Shown here: in pieces, positions 9,563-18,539 of the stretch
Layout: each line of letters starts with the position of its first letter
Numbering within the stretch: the first letter of the stretch is position 1
Source: Pseudomonas folii
Lineage (GTDB): Bacteria > Pseudomonadota > Gammaproteobacteria > Pseudomonadales > Pseudomonadaceae
Direction of reading: 5' to 3'
NCBI RefSeq assembly: GCF_014357575.1
Contig: NZ_JACONW010000014.1
Coordinates: 1 to 62,719 of the forward strand
DNA length: 62,719 nt
Program-made: the position numbers and the translations under genes
Notes under the pieces: model-generated
What the model was told of the DNA's origin: nothing
The model's database searches: none
What the model saw: only the letters and a program-made list of their open reading frames with translations

Positions 9563-11191
9563 TTACTTGCCGGTAACGCTAACCCCGTAGAACGAGTTCA
9601 GACCAAATGGGCTGATCTTGAAGTCCTGAACGGTAGTGCGCATCGGTTGGTAAACCGTTGAGTGCGCAATAGGTGTCATCGGGACGGCATCTTTGAGGAG
9701 ATGTTGTGCCTGTTTGTACAGCTCAGTGCGTTTGGCCTGATCTGTCGTTTCCTTGGCTTGGTGAATTAAGGTATCGAAAGGCTTGTCGCACCATTTGGCG
9801 AAGTTGTTACCTTCCAGGGCATCACAGCCAAACAGGGTGCCGAGCCAGTTGTCCGGGTCACCGTTGTCACCGCTCCAGCCAATCAGCATCGCGCCGTTCT
9901 CGCCCGCTTTGGCACGCTTGATGTATTCGCCCCATTCGTAGCTGACGATCTTCACGTTGATACCGATCTTCTTCCAGTCGGACTGAAGCATCTCGGCCAT
10001 CAATTTGGCGTTCGGGTTGTAAGGACGCTGAACCGGCATCGCCCACAGGGTGATTTCGGTGCCTTCCTTGATGCCGGCCTGCTTGAGCAGAGCCTTGGCT
10101 TTTTCAACGTCGAACGGTGCGTCTTTGATGGTGGTGTCGTAGGACCACTGGGTTGGCGGCATGGCGTTGACGGCCAGTTGGCCTGCGCCCTGATACACCG
10201 CATCAATGATGCCTTGCTTGTTCACGGCCATGTCCAGCGCCTGACGAACTTCCTTGATGGCCAGAGGGTTTGGCTGATCGCTACCCTTGATCTTGTCCAT
10301 GGTGTTGTAGGCGATGTAACCCAGGTTGAAGCCTGCCTGATCCGGCATCTTCAGGTCCTTGTCGGCCTTGAGTGGAGCAAGGTCGGCAGGGCGTGGGTAA
10401 GCGGTGATCTGGCATTCGCCCTTTTTCAGCTTCTGTGCACGAACCGAAGCATCAGTGGTAATGGCGAAGATCAGGTTGTCGAGTTTGACGTCTTCAGGCT
10501 TCCAGTAATCCTTGTTGCCGGTGAAGCGGATGTTGGAGTCTTTCTGGTAGCTCTTGAATACAAACGGGCCGGTGCCGATCGGTTGCTGATTGATCAGTTC
10601 AGGCTTGCCTTCCTTGAGCAGCTTGGCTGCGTATTCAGCGGACTGAATGGACGCGAAGCTCATGGCCAGGTTTTGAATGAATGCAGCATCCACAGTGCCG
10701 AGAGTCAGTTTGACCGTGTGCTCGTCAACTTTTTCGACTTTCTTGATGTTGGTGTCCATCGCCATGTCGGTGAAGTACGGGAACTCGGTCGGGTACGCCT
10801 TACGGAACGGGTCGTCTTTGTTGATCATGCGATTGAGCGTGAACAACACGTCATCGGCATTGAATTCACGGGTCGGCTTGAAGTACGGGGTGGTGTGGAA
10901 CTTGACGCCTTCACGCAGGTGGAAGGTGTAAGTCAGACCATCCGGGGACACGTCCCAGCTGGTCGCCAGGCCTGGTACTACCGCGGTGCCGCCACGTTCG
11001 AACTGGCTCAGACGGTTGAATACGGTCTCTGCCGATGCATCGAAATCGGTGCCGGTGGTGTATTGGCCTGGGTCGAAACCGGCCGGGCTGCCTTCGGAGC
11101 AGAACACGAGGTTCGATGCCGCTTGAGCGAAAGGAGCTGCAGTGATCAAGCCTGCACTGAGTAGAAACGGAATGACCGCGTGTTTGAGCAT
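9563..11191 (-). CDS. dppA: Periplasmic dipeptide-binding protein, DppA family
   Basis: 542-aa family 5 solute-binding protein. Signal peptide MLKHAVIPFLLSAGLITAAP then SNLVFCSEGSPAGFDPGQYT. It carries [20 protein letters not shown] and [19 protein letters not shown]. The start at MLKHAV has TGAGG six bases upstream; the longer frame (MTTTEATM) has no better site. Compared with its neighbours it has a short insertion near KIKGSDQPNPLAIKEVRQ. Position equals dppA2 of P. aeruginosa, but the mdpA and psdR genes found after dppA2 there are absent here. Confidence 0.91.
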   Translation of the reverse strand: MLKHAVIPFLLSAGLITAAPFAQAASNLVFCSEGSPAGFDPGQYTTGTDFDASAETVFNRLSQFERGGTAVVPGLATSWDVSPDGLTYTFHLREGVKFHTTPYFKPTREFNADDVLFTLNRMINKDDPFRKAYPTEFPYFTDMAMDTNIKKVEKVDEHTVKLTLGTVDAAFIQNLAMSFASIQSAEYAAKLLKEGKPELINQQPIGTGPFVFKSYQKDSNIRFTGNKDYWKPEDVKLDNLIFAITTDASVRAQKLKKGECQITAYPRPADLAPLKADKDLKMPDQAGFNLGYIAYNTMDKIKGSDQPNPLAIKEVRQALDMAVNKQGIIDAVYQGAGQLAVNAMPPTQWSYDTTIKDAPFDVEKAKALLKQAGIKEGTEITLWAMPVQRPYNPNAKLMAEMLQSDWKKIGINVKIVSYEWGEYIKRAKAGENGAMLIGWSGDNGDPDNWLGTLFGCDALEGNNFAKWCDKPFDTLIHQAKETTDQAKRTELYKQAQHLLKDAVPMTPIAHSTVYQPMRTTVQDFKISPFGLNSFYGVSVTGK

Positions 11192-11473
11192 GGTGGCCTC
11201 AGTTGTTGTCATTTTTAATTTTGAGGATCTGACCTTGTGAGCCGATCTTGCCGATACTTATGCAGGGGCCATACCCAAAGCAAGGCGTTGGCGCCAGAGA
11301 AGTATCAAAGAGTGGCACGAGCGTACAGGAATGTCGCATCAGTGTAATTTTTGACGCATTTGATCGTTTGCGCGTCGTATCTGGAAAGGTTTTGCGCACC
11401 AATCGCGAGCAGTCATTTGTGTTGAATGCACTCGATTGGCGCGACAGTGTTACCAATTTTTCTAATGGTTCGT

Positions 11474-13075
11474 TTATTTGGTCAGGCTTACACCATAAAA
11501 AGGCGTGAGTCCGAAGGGGCTGAGCTTGAAGTCCTGAACTTCCTTGCGCACCGGCTGGAAGACTTTGGAATTGGCGATCGGGGTGATCGGCACCTGCGCC
11601 TTGAGGATCTGCTGCGCCTGTTGGTAGAGCTTGATGCGCTCGTCGCGATCCGCGGTCAACTTGGCTTTCTGCACCAGCTTGTCGTAGGCCGGATCACACC
11701 ATTTCGCGTAGTTGCTGCCTTTAACCGCCGCGCAGCTGTACAGCACGCCCAGCCAGTTGTCGGGGTCGCCATTGTCGCCGGTCCAGCCATAAATCATCGC
11801 GTCGTGCTCGCCGGCCTTGGCGCGCTTGATGTACTCACCCCATTCGTAGCTGACGATGTTGGCCTTGATGCCAACCTTGGCCCAGTCGGCCTGAATCATC
11901 TGGGCCGACATGCGGGCGTTCGGATTGGAAGCTCGTTGCACGGTCATGGCCCACAGATTGATCTGGGTACCCGGTGCAACACCTGCTTCCTTGAGTAACT
12001 GTTTGGCCTTTGTCGGGTCGTGCGGTGCGTCCTTGATGCTCGGGTCGTAACTCCACTGGCCTGGCGGGATGGCGTTCTGGGCCAGTTGTCCGGCGCTTTG
12101 GTAAACCGCTTTGATGATCGCCGGTTTATCGATAGCCATATCCAGCGCCTGACGCACTTTCAGTTGATCCAGTGGTGGATGGGTCACGTTGTAGGCCAGG
12201 AAGCCAAGGTTGAATCCTGGCTGACTGATCACTTTGATATTCGGGTCTTTTTGCATCTCTTCGATGTCTTGCGGGCGCGGATAGCCGCTGACCTGGCACT
12301 CACCGGCCTTGAGCTTCTGCATCCGCACGGCCGCATCGCTGTTGATGGCGAAGATCAGGTGATCGAGCTTCACGTCCTCGGGCTTCCAGTACGCCGTATT
12401 GGCGTCGTACCGAATCTGCGCGTCTTTCTGATAGCGCTTGAACACGAACGGTCCGGTGCCTATCGGTTTCTGGTTGAGCTCTTCGGCTTTGCCCTGCTTG
12501 AGCAACTGGTCCGCATATTCAGCCGATTGCACCGAGGCAAAGCTCATTGCCAGGTTCTGCACGAACGCTGCATCGACATTGTTCAGGTTGAATTTCACGG
12601 TCTGGTCGTCGACTTTCTCGACGCTCTTGATCGTGGTGTTCATGCCCATGTCGACGAAATAGGGCGACTCCGAAGGGTATGCCTTGCGGAACGGATGATT
12701 GCCGTCCAGCAGTCGCTGGAACGTGAACAGCACATCGTCTGCGTTGAAGTCCCGGGTCGGCTTGAAGTAATCAGTGGTATGAAACTTCACGCCGGGGCGC
12801 AGGTGGAAGGTGTACGTCAGACCGTCATTCGAGACATCCCAGCGAGTGGCAAGCCCGGGCTCTACTTCGGTGCCGCCGCGCTTGAACTGCGTCAGACGGT
12901 TGAATACGGTTTCAGCGGAGGCATCAAAATCAGTGCCGCTGGTGTACTGGCTCGGATCGAACCCTGCCGGACTGGCTTCGGAGCAATACACCAGCGTGCT
13001 GGCTGCCTGAGCAATGGGCATGCAGGCCAGAAGGGCGGTGGTCAGGAGCAGTGGTTTGAATACGTTTTTTCCCAT
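11474..13075 (-). CDS. dppA: Periplasmic dipeptide-binding protein, DppA family (first copy)
   Basis: 533-aa family 5 binding protein. Signal peptide MGKNVFKPLLLTTALLACMP then ASTLVYCSEASPAGFDPSQY. Contains [20 protein letters not shown] and [19 protein letters not shown]. The start at MGKNVF has CGAGGG upstream; the longer frame reads through non-signal sequence. First binding protein of the locus; the 280-base gap to the next copy lacks an obvious terminator. A motif GAATGTCGCA lies upstream of both this gene and the next copy. Confidence 0.92.
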   Translation of the reverse strand: MGKNVFKPLLLTTALLACMPIAQAASTLVYCSEASPAGFDPSQYTSGTDFDASAETVFNRLTQFKRGGTEVEPGLATRWDVSNDGLTYTFHLRPGVKFHTTDYFKPTRDFNADDVLFTFQRLLDGNHPFRKAYPSESPYFVDMGMNTTIKSVEKVDDQTVKFNLNNVDAAFVQNLAMSFASVQSAEYADQLLKQGKAEELNQKPIGTGPFVFKRYQKDAQIRYDANTAYWKPEDVKLDHLIFAINSDAAVRMQKLKAGECQVSGYPRPQDIEEMQKDPNIKVISQPGFNLGFLAYNVTHPPLDQLKVRQALDMAIDKPAIIKAVYQSAGQLAQNAIPPGQWSYDPSIKDAPHDPTKAKQLLKEAGVAPGTQINLWAMTVQRASNPNARMSAQMIQADWAKVGIKANIVSYEWGEYIKRAKAGEHDAMIYGWTGDNGDPDNWLGVLYSCAAVKGSNYAKWCDPAYDKLVQKAKLTADRDERIKLYQQAQQILKAQVPITPIANSKVFQPVRKEVQDFKLSPFGLTPFYGVSLTK

Positions 13076-13208
13076 GGAACCCTCGCGAGTGCGGCAATGG
13101 CTGCCTGAATTTCCGTCTGGCAGTTGGACAGCGCAGAATGTCGCACTGGCAGGTTGCTCACAAGTGTTGCGTCTCGCGATTCGAAACTGCACCCGATCAC
13201 CGCTTTGC

Positions 13209-15422
13209 TCAAACCGCTTTGCTGCTGCCCATCGCCTTGACGCTTTGACGCTGCTTTATCTCAGCGACATCTTTGAGCCCGATGCTGCTACCGAGTTTCT
13301 TGAGATAGTCCCACGTGCCGAGACTTTCTTTCGCGAACCCCTGAAAGTTCTTGCGCGCTACCTCCAGCAATTCCTGCTGCAGATGTTCGAGTTCGGTTAA
13401 CGAACTGGCACGTTTGATTTGCTCGGGATTTTTGCTCGCCCACTCGAGAAAGATATCGTCCAGTTGGTACGTGTCTTCCGGGTGTACAAAATAGCTGAGG
13501 GCAATCTCTGTCGGTTTCATCTCCGAGCCAAAACGCCAGTAATTGAGCATGGCGCCCGCCACTTCCCTGATCGCGCTCGACGCGCAGTTCGCTGCCAGCT
13601 TGTGCAGCGGATGATTCGCATGATCTTTGGATAACTGGGAGTGCGACGGATCCGTATTGCCGGGCCGATGGGGGTCAGGGCCGGTATGGGTCTGTATGTC
13701 ATCAATACTGTTGCCGATGAGTTGCAGGATTCCCTGGAAAATCGCGCTGTAGGCGTTGCCTGCCAAGCGTAAGGGGCTGGAGATAACCCAATAGTAGAGT
13801 TCCAGCAAGTTGAAACCGGGAATTGAACTGGCTTTGTCACGAGCAGCGAGGAAGTCCTGGAACGCCTCCAGTAACCACGCTTCGTCATGTTCGTTGAGCA
13901 GGATCAGCAGCATTTGCTCCGAGTCCGAGCGAGCGCCGGGTTTCGTCGGGGTGAACTTCCATAGCTCGGCGGGGGCCAGAATCTTGGCGATTGGTCCTGC
14001 AAGGCTGGCGACAGTATCACTTCCACCAAATGTCCCAGTCACTAATGGCAGCTTGTGTTTGCAGTCCGCCGGGCCTGTCCAGGGCAGGACGCCTTTATGA
14101 TTCAGGCTGATCAGGTTCAACTCGACAAAATTGGAGTGGGCGAAAAAGTCTTCGAGAATATGCAGGGCACCGCCCAGCTTGCGCAGCCCTTCCGGGGTGT
14201 AACCCTCTCTCATGGCGGCCGACAGCTCCCTGTACATCTTTGCCGCTGAGCGATGTATGTAGGATTTCATCGACGTCTCATAGTCGACTTCCAGCAAGGG
14301 ATCATCGGCGAGCACCCAGGGCTCGAACTCCGGATCGCGTTCAGCGGGATCAGCGGGCGTGGGATTCTCGACTTTCGGGTTGTCGATGTGGTGGCTCGGG
14401 CGGTAAACCCCCAGTTTTTTCTCGGTCACTTTGTAGCTGAAGCTGTCTTTGGCGCGTAACCCGGAAAACTTTCTGGCTGCCATTACGTCGACGACTGCCG
14501 TCAGCGCTTCACGGGACATGACCGCGGGGAAATCTTTCTTTTGATCTTTGCCCCGGACGATCTTGGGGTCCAGTAATTGCGCATGATCCCGAAGCCAGTT
14601 GCCGAAATACATGGCTTGTAGATCCTCATCGGCAAAGCCGATCGCTTGCAAGCCTGCTTCAATCCGCTCGTGGCTGAAAAGCCCGTCGCCGCTGCCATCT
14701 GCCTCGAACGCTTCTCGGTCGGGGTCTATCGCGTCTCCATCCATCCGCGCAATGTCGCTTTGTCTTTCCCTTACCGCTCGCATGCCTTGGGCGTAATTGA
14801 TTTTGATGACGTACTCCACGTTGTCCCCTTCGACGTACGTGCCCAGGATCAGATCGCCATCTTCCTGCATCCCGGACCTTGCCATATGCGTGGCATAGCG
14901 GGCGCCTTCTTCTCCGACGGAATCCGAATGCAGGTCCAGAGTGTCTTGTGCGTGAAGGGGGGCGATGTCCCGGCGGATGACATCATCCAGGTGGTGGCCG
15001 AACTCATGGAGCAGCACCGCCAGCAGTTCCCATGCCGCTTGGGGGTGTTTGACGATGTGTTCCAGCGCCTGAGCGTGAATCCGGACAGTCCGGTCGCGGT
15101 TGTTGTAGTCGGCGGGATACGTCCCTGACGAAACAATCTTGTAGCGGGGCAGGGGAATTGCGTCTGCCAACAAGGCCTTTTGTAGTTCCAGGTACACCTT
15201 GGGAGGGATGTCCAGGCCGAAGATCGTTGCCATTTCCATGATGAATTGCGGCGCGGCCCGGTCGTGCGCCAAACGGGTCAGGAGGTCCAGGGCAAATGTA
15301 CTGTCCAGTCGCCCAGGTTCCATACGGAGCGCAAATGCGAACGCGTTGCCAGTTTTACCGCCACGCATCAGTTGGTTTATGTAGCGATTGTTTTTTTTCG
15401 GTGAAGCAATTGGAGGATTCAT
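13209..15422 (-). CDS. Large protein with metallopeptidase motif and HET-C-like region
   Basis: 737 aa, no signal peptide. Residues 1-200 hold AWELLAVLLHEFGHHLDDVI with HEFGH at 139-143, a zinc-peptidase-type HExxH motif. From about 250 it resembles the fungal heterokaryon-incompatibility protein HET-C: YFGNWLRDHAQLLDP near 272-286, then YIHRSAAKMYREL and GALHILEDFFAHSNFVEL at 418-435, a His/Asp-rich helix like those of zinc-dependent phospholipase C folds. The last 130 residues are helical and polar. Start ATG at 15422 behind AAGGA. It lies alone between two genes that are adjacent in P. aeruginosa, which suggests insertion. Function unknown; membrane-active or peptidase toxin-like roles are inference. 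Confidence 0.85.
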   Translation of the reverse strand: MNPPIASPKKNNRYINQLMRGGKTGNAFAFALRMEPGRLDSTFALDLLTRLAHDRAAPQFIMEMATIFGLDIPPKVYLELQKALLADAIPLPRYKIVSSGTYPADYNNRDRTVRIHAQALEHIVKHPQAAWELLAVLLHEFGHHLDDVIRRDIAPLHAQDTLDLHSDSVGEEGARYATHMARSGMQEDGDLILGTYVEGDNVEYVIKINYAQGMRAVRERQSDIARMDGDAIDPDREAFEADGSGDGLFSHERIEAGLQAIGFADEDLQAMYFGNWLRDHAQLLDPKIVRGKDQKKDFPAVMSREALTAVVDVMAARKFSGLRAKDSFSYKVTEKKLGVYRPSHHIDNPKVENPTPADPAERDPEFEPWVLADDPLLEVDYETSMKSYIHRSAAKMYRELSAAMREGYTPEGLRKLGGALHILEDFFAHSNFVELNLISLNHKGVLPWTGPADCKHKLPLVTGTFGGSDTVASLAGPIAKILAPAELWKFTPTKPGARSDSEQMLLILLNEHDEAWLLEAFQDFLAARDKASSIPGFNLLELYYWVISSPLRLAGNAYSAIFQGILQLIGNSIDDIQTHTGPDPHRPGNTDPSHSQLSKDHANHPLHKLAANCASSAIREVAGAMLNYWRFGSEMKPTEIALSYFVHPEDTYQLDDIFLEWASKNPEQIKRASSLTELEHLQQELLEVARKNFQGFAKESLGTWDYLKKLGSSIGLKDVAEIKQRQSVKAMGSSKAV

Positions 15423-15666
15423 CCGTGAGTCCTTGAAAGTGTGCGAACGCGGACGCCCACGTCGCATAGAAATGATTGGGGGTGGTGCCGGATGAAGTTT
15501 ACGGACGCGTCCTGACCGAAAAAGCAGGACATGCCTTCAATTGCTGTAAGGTGGGGAGTCGAACGGTGTGCGAGTGGTGGGAGCGGGTATCAGGAAACGG
15601 CGGCAACCACGGGCTGCCGCCTTTCAGCTTACAAACGAATAGCTCAATGAGCTGCCTGAGATGCCA

Positions 15667-16380
15667 TCAAGGGATTGCGACTTCGATCACGCCATCAGCG
15701 GCAACGGTCACGTCGCTGGTGCCGGCTTCAACGTCCGGGGTCGGTGCCCTATCCGCACTGGCGGCTTTCATCATCATGACCGGTGCACGCAGGTACGGTT
15801 GCGGATAACCGGACGTGTTGAAGTTCAGGTTGACCACTTTGTAGCCAGTGCCACCCAAGGCTTCGGTGACCAGTTGGGCGCGGGCGCGGAACGCCGTCAC
15901 GGCTTCTTTGAGCAAGGTGTCTTCACTGGCCTTGCGGGTCGGTTTGGAGATCGAGAAGTCCATGCCGCCCATTTTCATGTCGCCCAGCAGTTCGCCGGTC
16001 AATTTGGACAAGGCCGCGAAGTCGGCGCTTTCCAGGCGAAGCTCTGCGCGCTCACGCCAGCCGGTAATCTTCTGGCCTTTGTCATCGTAGATCGGGTAGC
16101 TGTTGCGATTGCCCTGACGAATCGTGACGTCTTTGACCTGACGTGCCTGACCCAGGGCTTTATTCAGGGTCTCGGTGATTTCGGCAGCCAGTTTGGCCGG
16201 GTCAGTGTTCTGCGCTTCGCTGTACACAGTAACGTTCATCAGGTCGCGGGTGACTTCCTGATTGACCTCGGCGTGTACGGAAACCTGGTTGTAATTGATG
16301 CTGTCTGCCAACGCTGGAACGCTGGTCAATGCGGTGGCGCCCAGGGCTAGCAGGGCGGCAGTAGGGCGAAGGCTGAACAT
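15667..16380 (-). CDS. Periplasmic SIMPL-domain (DUF541) protein
   Basis: 237 aa with a signal peptide MFSLRPTAALLALGATALTS ending near ALA-D. The rest is the SIMPL fold: alternating strands such as VSVHAEVNQEVTRDLMNVTV and the C-terminal ADGVIEVAIP. SIMPL proteins are periplasmic or outer-membrane proteins of poorly defined role, some linked to oxidative stress. AAGGAGTTTCC before the ATG fixes the start over an upstream Met. It is divergent from roxS, as at the equivalent P. aeruginosa locus (PA4495). Confidence 0.87.
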   Translation of the reverse strand: MFSLRPTAALLALGATALTSVPALADSINYNQVSVHAEVNQEVTRDLMNVTVYSEAQNTDPAKLAAEITETLNKALGQARQVKDVTIRQGNRNSYPIYDDKGQKITGWRERAELRLESADFAALSKLTGELLGDMKMGGMDFSISKPTRKASEDTLLKEAVTAFRARAQLVTEALGGTGYKVVNLNFNTSGYPQPYLRAPVMMMKAASADRAPTPDVEAGTSDVTVAADGVIEVAIP

Positions 16381-16632
16381 TGGAAACTCCTTGTTATGAG
16401 GCATGCGTATAGCAGGCAGGCCTGCGACGGACGCCGGCAGGGCGCAAAGCTATAAGACTGTGAGTGTGAGGTGTGGTTCCGGCAGCTTCATGGGTTGCCG
16501 GGCGGTCTGATCGCGGAGGCGAAAGGTAAATTATTCATGAAACCTGTGGTGGTTTGCCGCAGTTTGCGCAGTTTTTATTGTTGCTTGGTTATACTCGCAT
16601 CGATTCGCCTGGAGCACTCATCAGGAGAGCTC

Positions 16633-17895
16633 ATGCTCGCCCCCGTCAAATTGTTGTCCGCTACTCGTCAGAACCTCTGGCGTCTGACCTTTATCCGTAC
16701 GCTGGTACTGGCCGCTCAGGCCGGTTCTGTGGGTATTGCGTACCTGTTTCATTTATTGCCGCTGCCGTGGATGCAACTGGCGATCACCCTCGGATTCTCG
16801 ACGATCTGGTGTGCGGTGACGGCGGTTCGGCTGCGTACGTCGTTGCCGGTGACGGAGCAAGAGTACTCCGTGCAGCTGGCATTCGACCTGTTTATCCACA
16901 GCGCCCTGCTTTATTACTCCGGCGGTTCGACCAACCCGTTTGTTTCTTATTACCTAGTCCCGCTGACCATCGCGGCGGTCACCTTGCCATGGCGCTATTC
17001 GCTGATACTGTCGGGCATCGCGCTGGCCCTCTATAGCTGGCTGATGGGGCATTCCTATCCTTTGGACACTTATCCGATCTCGCGGGAAAACCTGCAGGTC
17101 TACGGGATGTGGCTGAGCTTCGCCCTGGCAGCCGCAGTGATCACGTTCTTTGCGGCAAAGATGGCTGAAGAGCTGCGGCGTCAGGAGCAACTGCGCGCCG
17201 AGCGTCGTGAAGAAGGGCTGCGCGATCAGCAACTGCTGGCGGTTGCGACGCAGGCTGCCGGTGCGGCCCATGAACTGGGCACGCCGCTGGCGACCATGAG
17301 CGTACTGCTCAAGGAAATGCGTCAGGACCATAAGGACCCGGCGTTGCAGGATGATCTGGAAGTCCTTCAGGAACAGGTCAAACAGTGCAAGCAGACACTG
17401 CAACAGTTAGTGCGCGCCGCAGAGGCCAATCGCCGTCTGGCCGTTGAAATGCAGACCGTCAGCCACTGGCTCAACGAATCACTGGACCGCTGGCATTTGA
17501 TGCGTCCTGAAGCCAGCTACCGGTTTCAGTTGCTCGGCAAGGACGCAGCCCCCATGCTTGCGCCGCCGCCTGACCTGACTCAAGCGCTGCTCAATCTGCT
17601 TAATAACGCCGCTGATGCTTGCCCAGAGGGCCTGGAAGTGAGTCTGAACTGGGACAGCACAGAAATCTGTATCAGCATTCGCGACCACGGCCCCGGCGTG
17701 CCACTGGCAATTGCCGAACAAATCGGTAAACCTTTCTTTACGACCAAAGGCGGCAAAGGCTTCGGCCTTGGTCTTTTCTTGAGCAAAGCCAGCGTGACCC
17801 GCGCGGGCGGCTCGGTCAAACTCTACAGTCATGAGGATGGCGGCACGCTCACCGAGCTGCGCCTGCCCCGTGACGCCCGAGGAGATGATGCATGA
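16633..17895 (+). CDS. roxS: Redox sensor histidine kinase RoxS (RegB/PrrB type)
   Basis: 420-aa inner-membrane kinase. Several N-terminal TM helices carry GGSTNPF at residues 97-103, the quinone-binding GGxxNPF motif of RegB. His213 in AAHELGTPLATMSVL is the phosphorylation site, Cys252 in QVKQCKQTLQQL matches the redox-active Cys of RegB, and the HATPase domain has LLNLLNNAADA, DHGPGVP and KGFGLGLFLSKA. It senses respiratory redox state and phosphorylates RoxR. ATG at 16633 follows CAGGAGAGCTC; the longer frame starting at 16471 is not supported. Its stop overlaps the roxR start (ATGA). Confidence 0.93.
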   Translation: MLAPVKLLSATRQNLWRLTFIRTLVLAAQAGSVGIAYLFHLLPLPWMQLAITLGFSTIWCAVTAVRLRTSLPVTEQEYSVQLAFDLFIHSALLYYSGGSTNPFVSYYLVPLTIAAVTLPWRYSLILSGIALALYSWLMGHSYPLDTYPISRENLQVYGMWLSFALAAAVITFFAAKMAEELRRQEQLRAERREEGLRDQQLLAVATQAAGAAHELGTPLATMSVLLKEMRQDHKDPALQDDLEVLQEQVKQCKQTLQQLVRAAEANRRLAVEMQTVSHWLNESLDRWHLMRPEASYRFQLLGKDAAPMLAPPPDLTQALLNLLNNAADACPEGLEVSLNWDSTEICISIRDHGPGVPLAIAEQIGKPFFTTKGGKGFGLGLFLSKASVTRAGGSVKLYSHEDGGTLTELRLPRDARGDDA

Positions 17896-18452
17896 GTGAC
17901 GAAACCCAGGTTGAAGGCGAAGAACTGCCGCATCTGTTGCTGGTTGACGATGACGCCACGTTCACCCGTGTGATGGCGCGGGCAATGTCCCGTCGCGGCT
18001 TCCGTGTCAGCACGGCCGGCTCCGCTGAAGAAGGCTTGATCCTGGCTCAATCGGACATCCCTGAGTTCGCGGCGCTGGACCTGAAAATGGACGGCGATTC
18101 CGGTCTGGTGCTGCTGCCCAAGTTGCTGGAGCTGGACCCTGACATGCGTGTCGTGATCCTCACCGGTTATTCCAGCATTGCCACGGCCGTTGAAGCCATC
18201 AAGCGTGGCGCGTGCAACTACCTGTGCAAACCCGCCGATGCTGATGATGTACTTGCGGCTCTGCTGTCGCAGCATTCGGATCTGGACACCCTGGTGCCGG
18301 ACAACCCGATGTCGGTGGACCGCCTGCAATGGGAGCACATTCAGCGTGTGCTGACCGAGCACGAAGGCAATATTTCCGCTACCGCCAGGGCGCTGGGCAT
18401 GCACCGTCGTACCTTGCAGCGCAAATTGCAGAAGCGTCCCGTTCGCCGCTAA
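17892..18452 (+). CDS. roxR: Response regulator RoxR (RegA/PrrA type)
   Basis: 186 aa. Receiver domain with LLLVDDDATFTRVMARAM, phosphoacceptor Asp63 in ALDLKMDG, the conserved Thr in VILTGYSS and Lys in NYLCKPAD. The C-terminal Fis-type helix-turn-helix is EGNISATARALGMHRRTLQR. It partners RoxS, controlling terminal oxidase and other redox genes in Pseudomonas. It overlaps roxS by four bases, so the two are co-translated. Confidence 0.94.
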   Translation: MSDETQVEGEELPHLLLVDDDATFTRVMARAMSRRGFRVSTAGSAEEGLILAQSDIPEFAALDLKMDGDSGLVLLPKLLELDPDMRVVILTGYSSIATAVEAIKRGACNYLCKPADADDVLAALLSQHSDLDTLVPDNPMSVDRLQWEHIQRVLTEHEGNISATARALGMHRRTLQRKLQKRPVRR

Positions 18453-18539
18453 CGGCCGCTGTTTGTCATGGATGATCGCGTAGTGCGTCCGCCGCTCACG
18501 CCCGGACGTTGAACTTCACTGTGAAGTCGAGGCATCACC

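Noticed and set aside
11305..11330. TGGCACG sequence as a sigma-54 promoter
   Set aside because: The matching TTGC -12 element is missing, and the orientation points away from the dppA gene.
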